A stretch of 64,000 bases of DNA from Acidimicrobiales bacterium (GTDB lineage Bacteria > Actinomycetota > Acidimicrobiia > Acidimicrobiales > Iamiaceae). Within the stretch, counting starts at the first letter, position 1, and every line of letters begins with the position of its first letter. Positions 39,603-47,676 of this stretch are shown here, one piece after another. Both the position numbers and the translations under genes were made by a program. The stretch covers positions 62,001 through 126,000 of the forward strand of contig DASZTW010000012.1 of assembly GCA_035547835.1 (NCBI GenBank), read 5' to 3'. Below the pieces are notes generated by a model. That model did no database searches. It saw only the letters and a program-made list of their open reading frames with translations, and was not told where the DNA came from.

Positions 39603-41099
39603 GTGAGCCGACCGAACATCGTGGTGTTCATCCCCGACCAGCTGCGCTACGACGCGCTCGGTTGCTCGGGCAATCCGGTGGCGAGCACGCCGAACATCGA
39701 CGCGCTCGCGGCCCGGGGCACGCGCTTCGCCAACGCGTTCGGGCAGCACCCGTTCTGCTCGCAGAGCCGGGTGTCGTTCCTCACCGGTTGGTACCCGCAT
39801 GTACACGGGCACCGCACCCTCACGCAGCTGATCAAGCCGTGGCACCCCGACTCGCTCGGGCTGCTGAAGGCGTCGGGCTACCACGTGGCCCACGCAGGGA
39901 TCCGTGGCGACACGTACGCGCCGGGCGGCACCAAGGCGTCGACGTCGCGGTTCGGCTGGACCGAGATGCCCGAGGCCCTGTACTCACGGAGCCCGTACGG
40001 CCCAGATCACCGCTTCGGTCGGGCCTTCTACCACGGGCAGCGCCCCGAGCCGCTGGTCGACATGGACGAGGCCACGGTCCGCACCGCCCTGGCATGGCTG
40101 GCCGAGGGCCTGCCCGAGCCGTGGGTGCTGTACGTGCCGCTGGTCTTCCCGCACCCGCCGTTCGAGGTGGCCGACCCGTGGTACTCGTTGCACGACCGCG
40201 CGGATGTGCCGTTGCCGGTCGCGCCGCCCACGTCGACCGACGGCGAACCGGTGTTCAAGCGCGAGATCCGCGCCCGTTACGGCCTCGACCGGCTCGACGA
40301 AGCAGAGTGGCGGGAGCTGGTGGCCACGTACTACGGCATGGTCTCGCGCGTCGACGACATGTTGGGCCGCGTGCTGGGCGGGGTGGCGGCGGCGGGAGCA
40401 GAGGACCGTACCGCGGTGTTGTTCTTCCCCGACCACGGCGAGTACCTCGGCGATCACGGCCTGATCGAGAAGTGGGTCTCCGGTCAGGACGAGTGCTTGT
40501 TGCACAACCCGCTGATCGTGCACGTGCCTGGTGGGCGCGAGGGGCAGGTCGCCGAGGGCATGGCGGAGCTGATCGACGTGGCGCCGACCCTGCTCGAGCT
40601 CGGCGAAGTCGACGTGCCGCACCGCCAGTTCGGTCGCAGCCTCGTGCACCTCGCCCATGACGCCACGGCTGACCACCGCGACATCGCGTGCAGCGACGGG
40701 GGGCTCGCGCTCGAGGATGCGTCGAGCTCCGGGCCGCAGCCGTTCCCGTACGACCTCAAGCACGGGCTGGAGCGCGAGGTGCCGCTCACCGCAGGAAAGG
40801 TGTCCACGTTGCGGACCGACCGGTGGACGTACGTGCACCGCTCCCACGAAGGCCCCGAGCTGTACGACCGCATCGCCGACCCGCACGAGACGCGCAACCT
40901 CGCGGGCGACGACGCCCACGCCGCGGTCGCCGACGAGCTGCGCGGTCGGTTGCTGTCGTGGTTGGTCGAGACGGCCGACGTGATCGGGCCGACCGACCCC
41001 CGCAACGACCTCGACGGCGCGCAGCTCCCGGACGCGGCCTGGGAGTTGTTCGCCCGTCTGCTGCCCAAGGAGTACTTCTCGAAGGCCGACGACGACTGA
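39603..41099 (+). CDS. type I sulfatase with unusual CSQSR motif, cytoplasmic
   Basis: A 498-residue sulfatase-fold hydrolase starting at GTG 39603 after GGAGGACGACC. Metal strand: NIVVFIPDQLRYDALGCSG. The active-site segment is HPFCSQSRVSFLTGWYPHVH, with Cys52 in C-S-Q-S-R, so the proline of the C-x-P-x-R formylglycine motif is Gln. FPDHGEYLGDHGLIEKWVSG is the second metal motif. Length, overall motifs and position behind another sulfatase support a real sulfatase. Whether formylglycine is formed at this cysteine is uncertain; phosphonate or phosphate-ester hydrolysis is an alternative. Last gene of the run from 29711. Confidence 0.9.
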   Translation: MSRPNIVVFIPDQLRYDALGCSGNPVASTPNIDALAARGTRFANAFGQHPFCSQSRVSFLTGWYPHVHGHRTLTQLIKPWHPDSLGLLKASGYHVAHAGIRGDTYAPGGTKASTSRFGWTEMPEALYSRSPYGPDHRFGRAFYHGQRPEPLVDMDEATVRTALAWLAEGLPEPWVLYVPLVFPHPPFEVADPWYSLHDRADVPLPVAPPTSTDGEPVFKREIRARYGLDRLDEAEWRELVATYYGMVSRVDDMLGRVLGGVAAAGAEDRTAVLFFPDHGEYLGDHGLIEKWVSGQDECLLHNPLIVHVPGGREGQVAEGMAELIDVAPTLLELGEVDVPHRQFGRSLVHLAHDATADHRDIACSDGGLALEDASSSGPQPFPYDLKHGLEREVPLTAGKVSTLRTDRWTYVHRSHEGPELYDRIADPHETRNLAGDDAHAAVADELRGRLLSWLVETADVIGPTDPRNDLDGAQLPDAAWELFARLLPKEYFSKADDD

Positions 41100-41107
41100 T
41101 GCCCTGA

Positions 41108-41257
41108 CCACAAACGTTCGACGCGCTCAGGGCGGCCAGGCTTGCCGTTCACGGCGTTCCCCTCCTCACCGCAGCTACGGCCGCGGTGCTGCGCGGCGCG
41201 GTGGCCGAGTTCCGCCAGCGCGACGTGGTCGCCACCACTGCTCGCGTCGAGCGCTGA
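41108..41257 (+). pseudogene. possible C-terminal gene remnant in a 178-bp gap
   Basis: The gap between the last sulfatase and the inositol-phosphate synthase holds a ~48-codon open stretch ending in TGA at 41255, reading FDALRAARLAVHGVPLLTAA and ending VATTARVER. Composition and codon use look like coding DNA, but there is no start codon in the first part and no family I can name. It may be the tail of a lost gene; chance is also possible. Confidence 0.2.
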
Positions 41258-41277
41258 AGGGCGAGCCGGCCCCGCGT

Positions 41278-42600
41278 TCAGTCGTAGTACTCGGCGCCGA
41301 GGTGGGTGATCGGCTCGTCGCCCTTCAGGCGGCGCAGGGTGTTCTTCAGCTTCATGAGCTGGATGAACAAGTCGTGCTCGGGATACACGCCTGAGGCGAC
41401 CGGCTGCGGGCTCTTCCAGTAGAAGCTGAGCCACTCCTGCACACCGCTCATGCCGGCGCGGCGGGCCAAGTCGAGGAACAGCGCGAGGTCGAGCACGATC
41501 GGCGCCGCGAGGATCGAGTCGCGGCACAAGAAGTCGACCTTGATCTGCATCTTGTACCCGAGCCACCCGAAGATGTCGATGTTGTCCCACCCCTCCTTGT
41601 TGTCGCCGCGGGGCGGGTAGTAGTTGATGCGCACGACGTGGGTCATGTCGCCGTACAGGTCGGGGTTGCGCTCGGGCTCGAAGATCGTGTCGAGCACACC
41701 CAGCTTCGACACTTCCTTGGTCTTGAACGACTCGGGGTCGTCGAGTACCTCGCCGTCGCGGTTGCCCAAGATGTTGGTGGAGTACCAGCCCTCGACGCCG
41801 AGCATCCGGGCCTTGAAGCCCGGCCCCAGGATGGTCTTCATCAGCGTCTGGCCGGTCTTGAAGTCCTTGCCGGTGATCGGCACGTTGTTCTGGCGGGCCA
41901 GCTCGAGCAACGCCGGCGTGTCCAGCGCCAGGTTCGGCGCGCCGTTGGCATACGGGATGCCGAGCTTGAGGCAGGCGTACGCGTAGATCTGGCTCGGCGC
42001 GATGTCGGGGCTCGACTCCTTCAGCCCCTGCTCGAACGCGGCGAGGTTCTCGTGGACCGCGGTGGGTTCGCGGTACACCTCGGTGGAGCCGCACCAGACC
42101 GCCACCAGCCGGTCGCACCGGTTGTCCTCGCTGAACTTCTGGATGTCGGCGACGAGCTGTTCCGCCAGCTCCCACTTCGATGCATCGGGCTTGATGTTGT
42201 CGCCGTGCAGGTTGCGGACGAACTCCTGCTCGAACACCGCCGGCATCGGTTGGATGGCCCGCAGCTCCTCGCCGAGGTCCTCGAGCAGGTGCTTTTCGAG
42301 CACGCCGGCGCGGCTGGCGGCCTGGTACGCGTCGTCGGAGAAGACGTCCCAACCGCCGAACGCGAGCTGGTCGAGGCCGGCCAGCGGCACGTAGTCCTTG
42401 ATCATCGGGACGTTGTTGTCGTCGCGGCGCCCGAGGCGGATCGTGCCCATCTGCGTCAGCGAGCCGATCGGCTTGGCGAGGCCCTTGCGCGCGGCCAGCA
42501 CCCCTGCGATGAACGTGGTGCCCACAGCTCCCATCCCCGGGAGGAGCACGCCGAGCTTCCCTTCGGCGGGTGCGATCTCGACGTTGTTCTCCAGGGGCAC
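41278..42600 (-). CDS. ino1: myo-inositol-1-phosphate synthase
   Basis: A 440-residue NAD-dependent enzyme that converts glucose-6-phosphate to 1D-myo-inositol 3-phosphate, the first step to phosphatidylinositol and mycothiol in actinobacteria. The NAD-binding motif GVLLPGMGAVGTTFIAG is followed by family blocks such as VWCGSTEVYREPTA, PNLALDTPALLELARQNNVP, ITGKDFKTGQTLMKTILGPG, GWYSTNILGNRDGEVLDDP and KMQIKVDFLCRDSILAAPIV, which include catalytic lysines. Longer than the ~360-residue mycobacterial enzyme and closer to the archaeal/eukaryote-like group. It is a single gene with its own promoter region downstream of the PhyH gene's stop. Confidence 0.92.
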   Translation of the reverse strand: MPLENNVEIAPAEGKLGVLLPGMGAVGTTFIAGVLAARKGLAKPIGSLTQMGTIRLGRRDDNNVPMIKDYVPLAGLDQLAFGGWDVFSDDAYQAASRAGVLEKHLLEDLGEELRAIQPMPAVFEQEFVRNLHGDNIKPDASKWELAEQLVADIQKFSEDNRCDRLVAVWCGSTEVYREPTAVHENLAAFEQGLKESSPDIAPSQIYAYACLKLGIPYANGAPNLALDTPALLELARQNNVPITGKDFKTGQTLMKTILGPGFKARMLGVEGWYSTNILGNRDGEVLDDPESFKTKEVSKLGVLDTIFEPERNPDLYGDMTHVVRINYYPPRGDNKEGWDNIDIFGWLGYKMQIKVDFLCRDSILAAPIVLDLALFLDLARRAGMSGVQEWLSFYWKSPQPVASGVYPEHDLFIQLMKLKNTLRRLKGDEPITHLGAEYYD

Positions 42601-42644
42601 GGTGGTTCTCCTCGGGTCGGGGGGCGGTCTCGCAGGTTACCGGG

Positions 42645-43874
42645 TCACCGGCGCGCCGCCGGCTGCGAGACCGTGGTGGGCGCGCCTTCGCGGATGCGAG
42701 CCAGCTTGGTCTCGCCGGGCGCGCGGCCGCCGTCGCGCGACGGCATCGAGAAGTCGGTGTACAGGACCCGGCGTTCTCGCTGCACGGGCGGCTGGCTCAT
42801 GTGCAGCGTGCAGCTGAGGTGCACGGTGACGTCGCCGGTAGAGGTGGGCAAGTCGATCTGCGGCAGGTCGAGGTTGTCGCGCACGAACCCGGCCTGGATC
42901 AGCGTGCGGTGCGAGCCCGCCACCACCCGCAGCTGGCCTGACGCGGCATCGGCGCCGGTGACCGAGATGCCGACGGTGAGCGAACAACACCGGTAGGAGT
43001 GGCTGCCCAGGCTGCAGTCCTTGTGCCAGGGGACGTCGGAGATGCCCTTCACCACTCCGAGCGGTTTCACGAGCGCTTCCACCAAGTTGCGGTTCGGGCC
43101 GGGCTTGGCGTTGCGGTGGCCGTCGGTGGTGAGGCGAGCGATCGACTGGAGGCGGTCATCGGTGAGCATTGCAGCGGTGGCGGGTGAACGGTCCTGGAAG
43201 TACTGCATGCGCACGAGCCGGTTGGTGCCGTCGTCGGTCTCGGCCCACCAGGAGCGGTTGTCGCCAGGGGAGTAGTCGGCGGCGGCGCGGTCCATGTCGG
43301 CACTGATCTCGGCCATCTCCTCAGGATCGAAGACGCCTTCGAGGTGCAAGAAACCGGCCTCGCCGAGGAAGTGCGCGATGTCGTCGGGGTCGTCGCCGAT
43401 GCGAAAGGCTCGGTGCAGGCCGAGCGGCGAGCCGTCGCGGTCGTGGAACTCGACCGATCCGGTCGTGTGCAGCGGCCGCCCGTCGATCACCGACCGCAGC
43501 ACCACCGTCCAATCGAGGAGGGCCTGGAACGGGCCGCGCACCAGGTCGAGGTCGCCGCCGGTCATCAACCCCACCGGAGTGCACGTGTCGTTGACGAGGT
43601 CGGACAACGACTCGGCGTCGAGCCGCCAGTGGGTCCTGGCGCTCGCGGCGTCGTGGGCGCGGCCGACGGTGAAGTGCTGGCCGTCGAACGCGAGCTGCCA
43701 GATGGTGCCGTCGACCTCGACGGCGATCGGCCGCAAGTCGAGCTCGCGTGCCCCCGGCGCCGCGAGCGCGGTGTTGGCGTCGAACCGCGCGGGGAGCGTC
43801 TGGTCGAAGAACTCGCTGGGGTCCACCGATTGCTCGTCCGCTGCCGTCCGGGTGCGCTGGTCGACCGAGATCAC
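42645..43874 (-). CDS. SCP2-like domain fused to a phytanoyl-CoA dioxygenase (PhyH) domain
   Basis: A 409-residue fusion, GTG start. Residues ~18-115 resemble a sterol-carrier SCP2 domain (LRPIAVEVDGTIWQLAFDG, LSDLVNDTCTPVGLMTGGDL, RGPFQALLDWTVVLRSVIDG). Residues ~140-400 are a PhyH-type Fe(II)/2-oxoglutarate oxygenase: GFLHLEGVFDPEEMAEISAD, metal ligands H-x-D in VPWHKDCSLGSH, and a distal His in VHLSCTLHMSQPP. The likely role is hydroxylation of a lipid or acyl-CoA delivered by the carrier domain. Neighbours are a FadD ligase upstream and Ino1 downstream. Substrate unknown. Confidence 0.85.
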   Translation of the reverse strand: MISVDQRTRTAADEQSVDPSEFFDQTLPARFDANTALAAPGARELDLRPIAVEVDGTIWQLAFDGQHFTVGRAHDAASARTHWRLDAESLSDLVNDTCTPVGLMTGGDLDLVRGPFQALLDWTVVLRSVIDGRPLHTTGSVEFHDRDGSPLGLHRAFRIGDDPDDIAHFLGEAGFLHLEGVFDPEEMAEISADMDRAAADYSPGDNRSWWAETDDGTNRLVRMQYFQDRSPATAAMLTDDRLQSIARLTTDGHRNAKPGPNRNLVEALVKPLGVVKGISDVPWHKDCSLGSHSYRCCSLTVGISVTGADAASGQLRVVAGSHRTLIQAGFVRDNLDLPQIDLPTSTGDVTVHLSCTLHMSQPPVQRERRVLYTDFSMPSRDGGRAPGETKLARIREGAPTTVSQPAARR

Positions 43875-43894
43875 GCCCGGGAGCCTACGACCAT

Positions 43895-43978
43895 CCCCGT
43901 TCTGGGCTGCTTTCTACGCGTCCCAGCACGTAATAATCAGCCCAGAACGGGAGGGGTCAGCCCAGAACGGGAGAGGGG
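43895..43978. repeat. triplicated CAGCCCAGAACGGG element, one copy inverted
   Basis: The 104-bp gap between the PhyH and FadD genes holds CAGCCCAGAACGGG twice in tandem (43938-43951 and 43958-43971, 20 bp apart) and once inverted (43895-43909, reading CCCCGTTCTGGGCTG). Inverted and direct copies can pair as a 14-bp stem with a ~28-base loop. It could be a terminator of the FadD transcript, a regulator-binding array or a dispersed genomic repeat. Confidence 0.75.
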
Positions 43979-45493
43979 TCAGGTGGTCGGGTCGGTGTGG
44001 GGCTGCTCGTGGGCGGCGAGGCGACGGCGGTCGAGCTTGTGGACCGCCGTCAACGGGAGCTCGTCGACGACCCGCATCGCCTCGGGCAACTTGTGGTGGG
44101 CGAGCCGGTCAGCCGCGAACGACCGCAAATCGTCGAGCGACGGCGACGCGACGCCGGGCCGCGCCACCACCACGGCTACGCCGATCTCGCCCATCACCGG
44201 GTCGGGCCGCGGCACGATCGCCACCGACGACACGGCCGGGTGCTGCTCCAGCACCGCTTCCACTTCGAGCGGGAACACGTTGTAGCCGCCGCGGATGTAC
44301 ATCTCCTTGCTGCGCCCGGCGAGGTGCAGCAAGCCTCGCTCGTCGATCCAGCCGAGGTCGCCGCTGTGCAGCCAGCCGCCGCGCAACGTGCGGGCCGTCT
44401 CCTCCGGTGCGTTCCAGTAGCCGCGGAACATGGCGGGGGAGCGCAGGCACACTTCGCCGGTCTCGCCGAGCGGGACGGCTCGATCGGACTCGTCGCGGAT
44501 CTCGAGGTCGATGCCGTCGCGCGGCCGGCCGACGCTGTGGAGCGCTTCGTCGTCGTCGGCGTCGAACGCGGTGCCGGTGCCGACGCCGCCCGACTCCGTC
44601 GACGAGTACCGGATCGAGTACGCCGCGCCGAAACGGCGTCGGGCTTCGTCGACCAGCGCCGGCGACGACGGCCCCGCACCGGCGATGAGGGCCTGCACGC
44701 ACGACAAGTCGCGCTGGTCGAAACGGGGATCGCGCAGCATCAGCGCCACTTGCGGGGCCACGGTCCCGATCACGGGCATCCGGGTGCGCTCCACCAGGTC
44801 GAGCACGTCGGCGGCCCGCCAGCGGTGCAGCAAGTGGGTGGTGCCGCCGAGGCGCAAGTACCACGGCAGTTTGGTCATGAAGCCGATGTGCGCGAACTGG
44901 GTGGATGCCAGCATCGGCGCGCCCCCGCCCCATCTGTCACCGACGTCGAACGCGGTGATGGCCGCCAGCTCCCGATTGGTGAACCAGGCACCTTTCGGTG
45001 TGCCGGTGGTGCCGGACGTGAGCACGATCGCCACCGGACGGTCCACCTCGTCGGCCGACGGCGGTGGGGCATCGCCGCGGTGCCCGCGGCGGAGCCCGGC
45101 GAGGATCTCCGGCGCGGCGGCGGCGGGTGCGACGTCGACCACCGCGAGGTCGCCGGGCAGCGACGGCGCCACGTCGGGCGACGCCAGCGCCAACTTCGGG
45201 CCGACCACGCTGAGCGCGGCCGCCTGCTCTGGCAGGGCGAGTCGGGGGTTCACACCCACCGTCGTAGCCCCGAGCTTGGCCAGCGCCGCGTACGCCACCA
45301 CGTAGTCGGGCGTCGACGGTAGCAACAGCGCCACGACGTCGCGGGCGCCGACGCCGCGGGCGGCCAGGCCGACCGCAGCTTCGTCGGACAGCTGGTCGAG
45401 GTCGCGGAACGACACGTGCCAACCGTCGGCCGCCGCGAACGCGATGGCGCCGCCGAACCGCCGGGCCGCTTCGGTGACCGTCGACGCCAACAT
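43979..45493 (-). CDS. acyl-CoA synthetase / AMP-binding ligase (FadD-like)
   Basis: A 504-residue member of the adenylate-forming family that joins a carboxylic acid to CoA through an acyl-AMP. The phosphate-binding P-loop is VLTSGTTGTPKGAWFTN, the A5-type motif is YSSTESGGVGTG, the aspartate/hinge region is GWLHSGDLGWIDERGLLHLAGRSKEMYIRGG, and the C-terminal catalytic lysine lies near TAVHKLDRR. Start ATG 45493 preferred over TTG 45496. It is followed, across the repeat array, by the SCP2-PhyH gene and lies 58 bp behind a crotonase, suggesting joint work in lipid or steroid side-chain metabolism. Confidence 0.9.
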   Translation of the reverse strand: MLASTVTEAARRFGGAIAFAAADGWHVSFRDLDQLSDEAAVGLAARGVGARDVVALLLPSTPDYVVAYAALAKLGATTVGVNPRLALPEQAAALSVVGPKLALASPDVAPSLPGDLAVVDVAPAAAAPEILAGLRRGHRGDAPPPSADEVDRPVAIVLTSGTTGTPKGAWFTNRELAAITAFDVGDRWGGGAPMLASTQFAHIGFMTKLPWYLRLGGTTHLLHRWRAADVLDLVERTRMPVIGTVAPQVALMLRDPRFDQRDLSCVQALIAGAGPSSPALVDEARRRFGAAYSIRYSSTESGGVGTGTAFDADDDEALHSVGRPRDGIDLEIRDESDRAVPLGETGEVCLRSPAMFRGYWNAPEETARTLRGGWLHSGDLGWIDERGLLHLAGRSKEMYIRGGYNVFPLEVEAVLEQHPAVSSVAIVPRPDPVMGEIGVAVVVARPGVASPSLDDLRSFAADRLAHHKLPEAMRVVDELPLTAVHKLDRRRLAAHEQPHTDPTT

Positions 45494-45551
45494 CAAGACA
45501 GGCGGCGCCGCTGCGTGGGCGCGGACCCCGGCCGGGGGTCGTTTCGCGCGG

Positions 45552-46352
45552 TCATCGGGTGCGCCACTTGGCGCGCTCGCCCGACGTGAACGCCTCGGAT
45601 CCTGCTTCCATCGTGTCTTGGCGCATGCCGAGGTTCAAGAACACGTTGCCGAGCTCGGTGGCTTGCGCGGCGGAGAGGTCGCGGGCGGCCCACAACGTGC
45701 GGACGGTGGCCTCCACCGGCCCTGGTGGTTGCGACGCGATCCGCTCCGCTGCCCACATCGCCGCGTCTTCGAGTTGGTCGGCCGGCACGACTTCGGTCAC
45801 CAGCCCGATCTCCCGCGCGGTTGCTGCGGTGATGCGTTCGTGGTTGCCCAGCAACGTCATCCGCATCAGGTCGCCGAACGGCATGCGCGGCATCAGCGCG
45901 ACCGGCTCGAACACGGCGGGCATGCCGTACGTGACGTGGGGATCGAAGAACGTGGCGTGTTCGGCTGCGATGAGAAAGTCGGCTTCGGCCAACAAGTAGA
46001 AGGCCCCGCCGCACGCCATGCCGTTGACCGCGGCGATCACCGGTCGCCAGTAGCCGTTGCTCCGCGGGCCGAGCTGCTTGCCCGGGTCCTCATACGTGTA
46101 CGGCGAGAAGTCGTAGACCCGCCCGCCCTCGGCCGGCACGACGTCGCGGTCGATGCCCGTGCAGAACGCCTTGTCGCCGCTGCCGGTGAGCACCACGGCC
46201 CGGACGGAGTCGTCGTGGCGCAACCGCTGCCACAGCCCGGCGAGTTCGTCGCACATCTTCAAGTCGAACGCGTTGTGGCGGTCGGGCCGGTCGAGCGTGA
46301 CCAAGCCGACTGCGCCGCGCTGCTCCCACCGGATCGTCTCGAGCTCGGCCAT
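45552..46352 (-). CDS. enoyl-CoA hydratase/isomerase family protein
   Basis: A 266-residue crotonase-fold protein. The oxyanion-hole segments are KAFCTGIDRDVVPAE and IAAVNGMACGGAFYLLAEADF. The catalytic region reads DPHVTYGMPAVFEPVALMPR and lacks the canonical glutamates of hydratases, so the reaction could be isomerisation, hydrolysis or C-C cleavage. An insertion (EGGRVYDFSPYTYEDPGKQL) follows the first loop. It is 16 bp downstream of the amidohydrolase gene and probably co-transcribed with it from the operator at 47572. Confidence 0.88.
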   Translation of the reverse strand: MAELETIRWEQRGAVGLVTLDRPDRHNAFDLKMCDELAGLWQRLRHDDSVRAVVLTGSGDKAFCTGIDRDVVPAEGGRVYDFSPYTYEDPGKQLGPRSNGYWRPVIAAVNGMACGGAFYLLAEADFLIAAEHATFFDPHVTYGMPAVFEPVALMPRMPFGDLMRMTLLGNHERITAATAREIGLVTEVVPADQLEDAAMWAAERIASQPPGPVEATVRTLWAARDLSAAQATELGNVFLNLGMRQDTMEAGSEAFTSGERAKWRTR

Positions 46353-46368
46353 GGCCTGGAGTCTGCCG

Positions 46369-47562
46369 TCAGTCGGGGTCGAGCGAGAGCATGCGGATCG
46401 CGTTGCCTCGCATCACTTTGTAGATCTGCTCGTCGGTGAGGCCCTCGGTGAGCTGCTCGGCAACGGCCAAGGTGTCGGGCCAAGTGGAGTCGGTGTGCGG
46501 GTAGTCGGTCTCGAACGTGATGTTGTCCTCGCCGATCTCGTTGATCGACACGAGCCCGTGTCGGTCGCGGAAGAAGCAGCCGAAGACGCTGCGGAAGTAG
46601 TACGTGCTCGGGGGTTCGGGGATCAGGTCTTTCACCCCGCCCCACGCCCGGTGCTCGCGCCACACGTCGTCGGCCCGCTCGATGATGTAGGGGAGCCAAC
46701 CGATCTGCCCTTCGCTGTACGCGAGCTTCAGGTCGGGGAACTTCACCAGCTTTCCGCTGAACAGCCAGTCGGTGAGCGACGCCATGGCGTTGTTGAAGCT
46801 GAGCGTGGCCGCCACGGCAACCGGCGCATCGCCCGATGTGGCCGGCATGCGCGACGACGACCCGATGTGCATGTTGATGGTGGTGTGGGTGTCTTCACAT
46901 GCGGCGAGGAACGGGTCCCAGAAGTCGGTGTGGATCGACGGCAGGCCGAGGTGCGCGGGGATCTCGCTGAAGCACACCGCGTGGACGCCCCGCTCGGCGT
47001 TGCGCCGCACTTCGGCGGCGGCCAGCTCCGCGTCCCACAGCGGCACAATGATGAGCGGGATCAGTGCGCCGTCCGAGTCGCCGCACCACTCTTCGACCAT
47101 CCAGTCGTTGTACGCCTTGACGCATGCCAGCCCCATGTCGCGGTCGGGATGCTCGGTGAACGTCTGGCCGCAGAACCGGGGGAACGTCGGGAAGCACAGT
47201 GACGCTTCGACGTGGTTCATGAGCTGGTCGTCGATGCGGGCTTTGGGGTCGTAGCAGCCGGGACGCATCTCGTCGTACGTCATCGGCGTCATCGTCATCT
47301 CGTCGCGTGAGTAGCCGACTGCGGCGACGTGGCGTTTGTGGATGTAGACGAGGTCGCCGAAGACCCAGCAGTCGGCGGGTTGGCCGTCGGGGTCGAACGC
47401 CTGCTCGTACGCGCCACCGCCGATGTGCTTCATGGCGCCGATCCCGCGGCGCTCGACCCTCGGTCCGTCAGCCCGGAACTTCTCCGGGAGCCAGTTCTCC
47501 CACACGTGGGGTGGCTCGACGACGTGGTCGTCGACGCTGATGATCATGGGCAGGTCCGGCAT
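46369..47562 (-). CDS. amidohydrolase-related (ACMSD-like) metal-dependent hydrolase
   Basis: A 397-residue TIM-barrel protein of the amidohydrolase-2 group. It begins with IISVDDHVVEPPHVW, the metal-binding HxH-type first strand in its D-x-H form, and has VEASLCFPTFPRFCGQ, TTINMHIGSSSRMP (barrel His) and FETDYPHTDSTWPDT (metal/catalytic Asp). ATG 47562 is preferred over 47571 because the operator at 47572 abuts the latter and CAGAAT would be a -10 placed for a leaderless mRNA. Members of this group in actinobacteria often accompany acyl-CoA and steroid-degradation genes; hydrolysis or decarboxylation are both possible. Confidence 0.88.
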   Translation of the reverse strand: MPDLPMIISVDDHVVEPPHVWENWLPEKFRADGPRVERRGIGAMKHIGGGAYEQAFDPDGQPADCWVFGDLVYIHKRHVAAVGYSRDEMTMTPMTYDEMRPGCYDPKARIDDQLMNHVEASLCFPTFPRFCGQTFTEHPDRDMGLACVKAYNDWMVEEWCGDSDGALIPLIIVPLWDAELAAAEVRRNAERGVHAVCFSEIPAHLGLPSIHTDFWDPFLAACEDTHTTINMHIGSSSRMPATSGDAPVAVAATLSFNNAMASLTDWLFSGKLVKFPDLKLAYSEGQIGWLPYIIERADDVWREHRAWGGVKDLIPEPPSTYYFRSVFGCFFRDRHGLVSINEIGEDNITFETDYPHTDSTWPDTLAVAEQLTEGLTDEQIYKVMRGNAIRMLSLDPD

Positions 47563-47571
47563 GACCCACAT

Positions 47572-47588
47572 TCTGACACCCCGTCAGA
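47572..47588. promoter_or_regulatory. operator TCTGAC-N5-GTCAGA before the amidohydrolase gene
   Basis: TCTGACACCCCGTCAGA has perfect 6-bp arms and the same 5-base spacing as the sites at 24180 and 49700. It sits 10 bp upstream of the preferred ATG (47562) and over the -10 region of the leftward promoter, a repressor position. Confidence 0.75.
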
Positions 47589-47676
47589 TTTCGTGTCGAA
47601 CGTGTGCGTGCGCGACCTGGCCGACCGCAGAGCGTGGGATGATGGTTCCTTCGTCAGCGGGTTCTGGGGAGTCACG

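Noticed and set aside
47329-47676. Longer start for the DUF1906 protein
   Set aside because: It would run through the antisense amidohydrolase coding region and the operator, and would bury the signal peptide; ATG 47677 with GGGGAG fits better.
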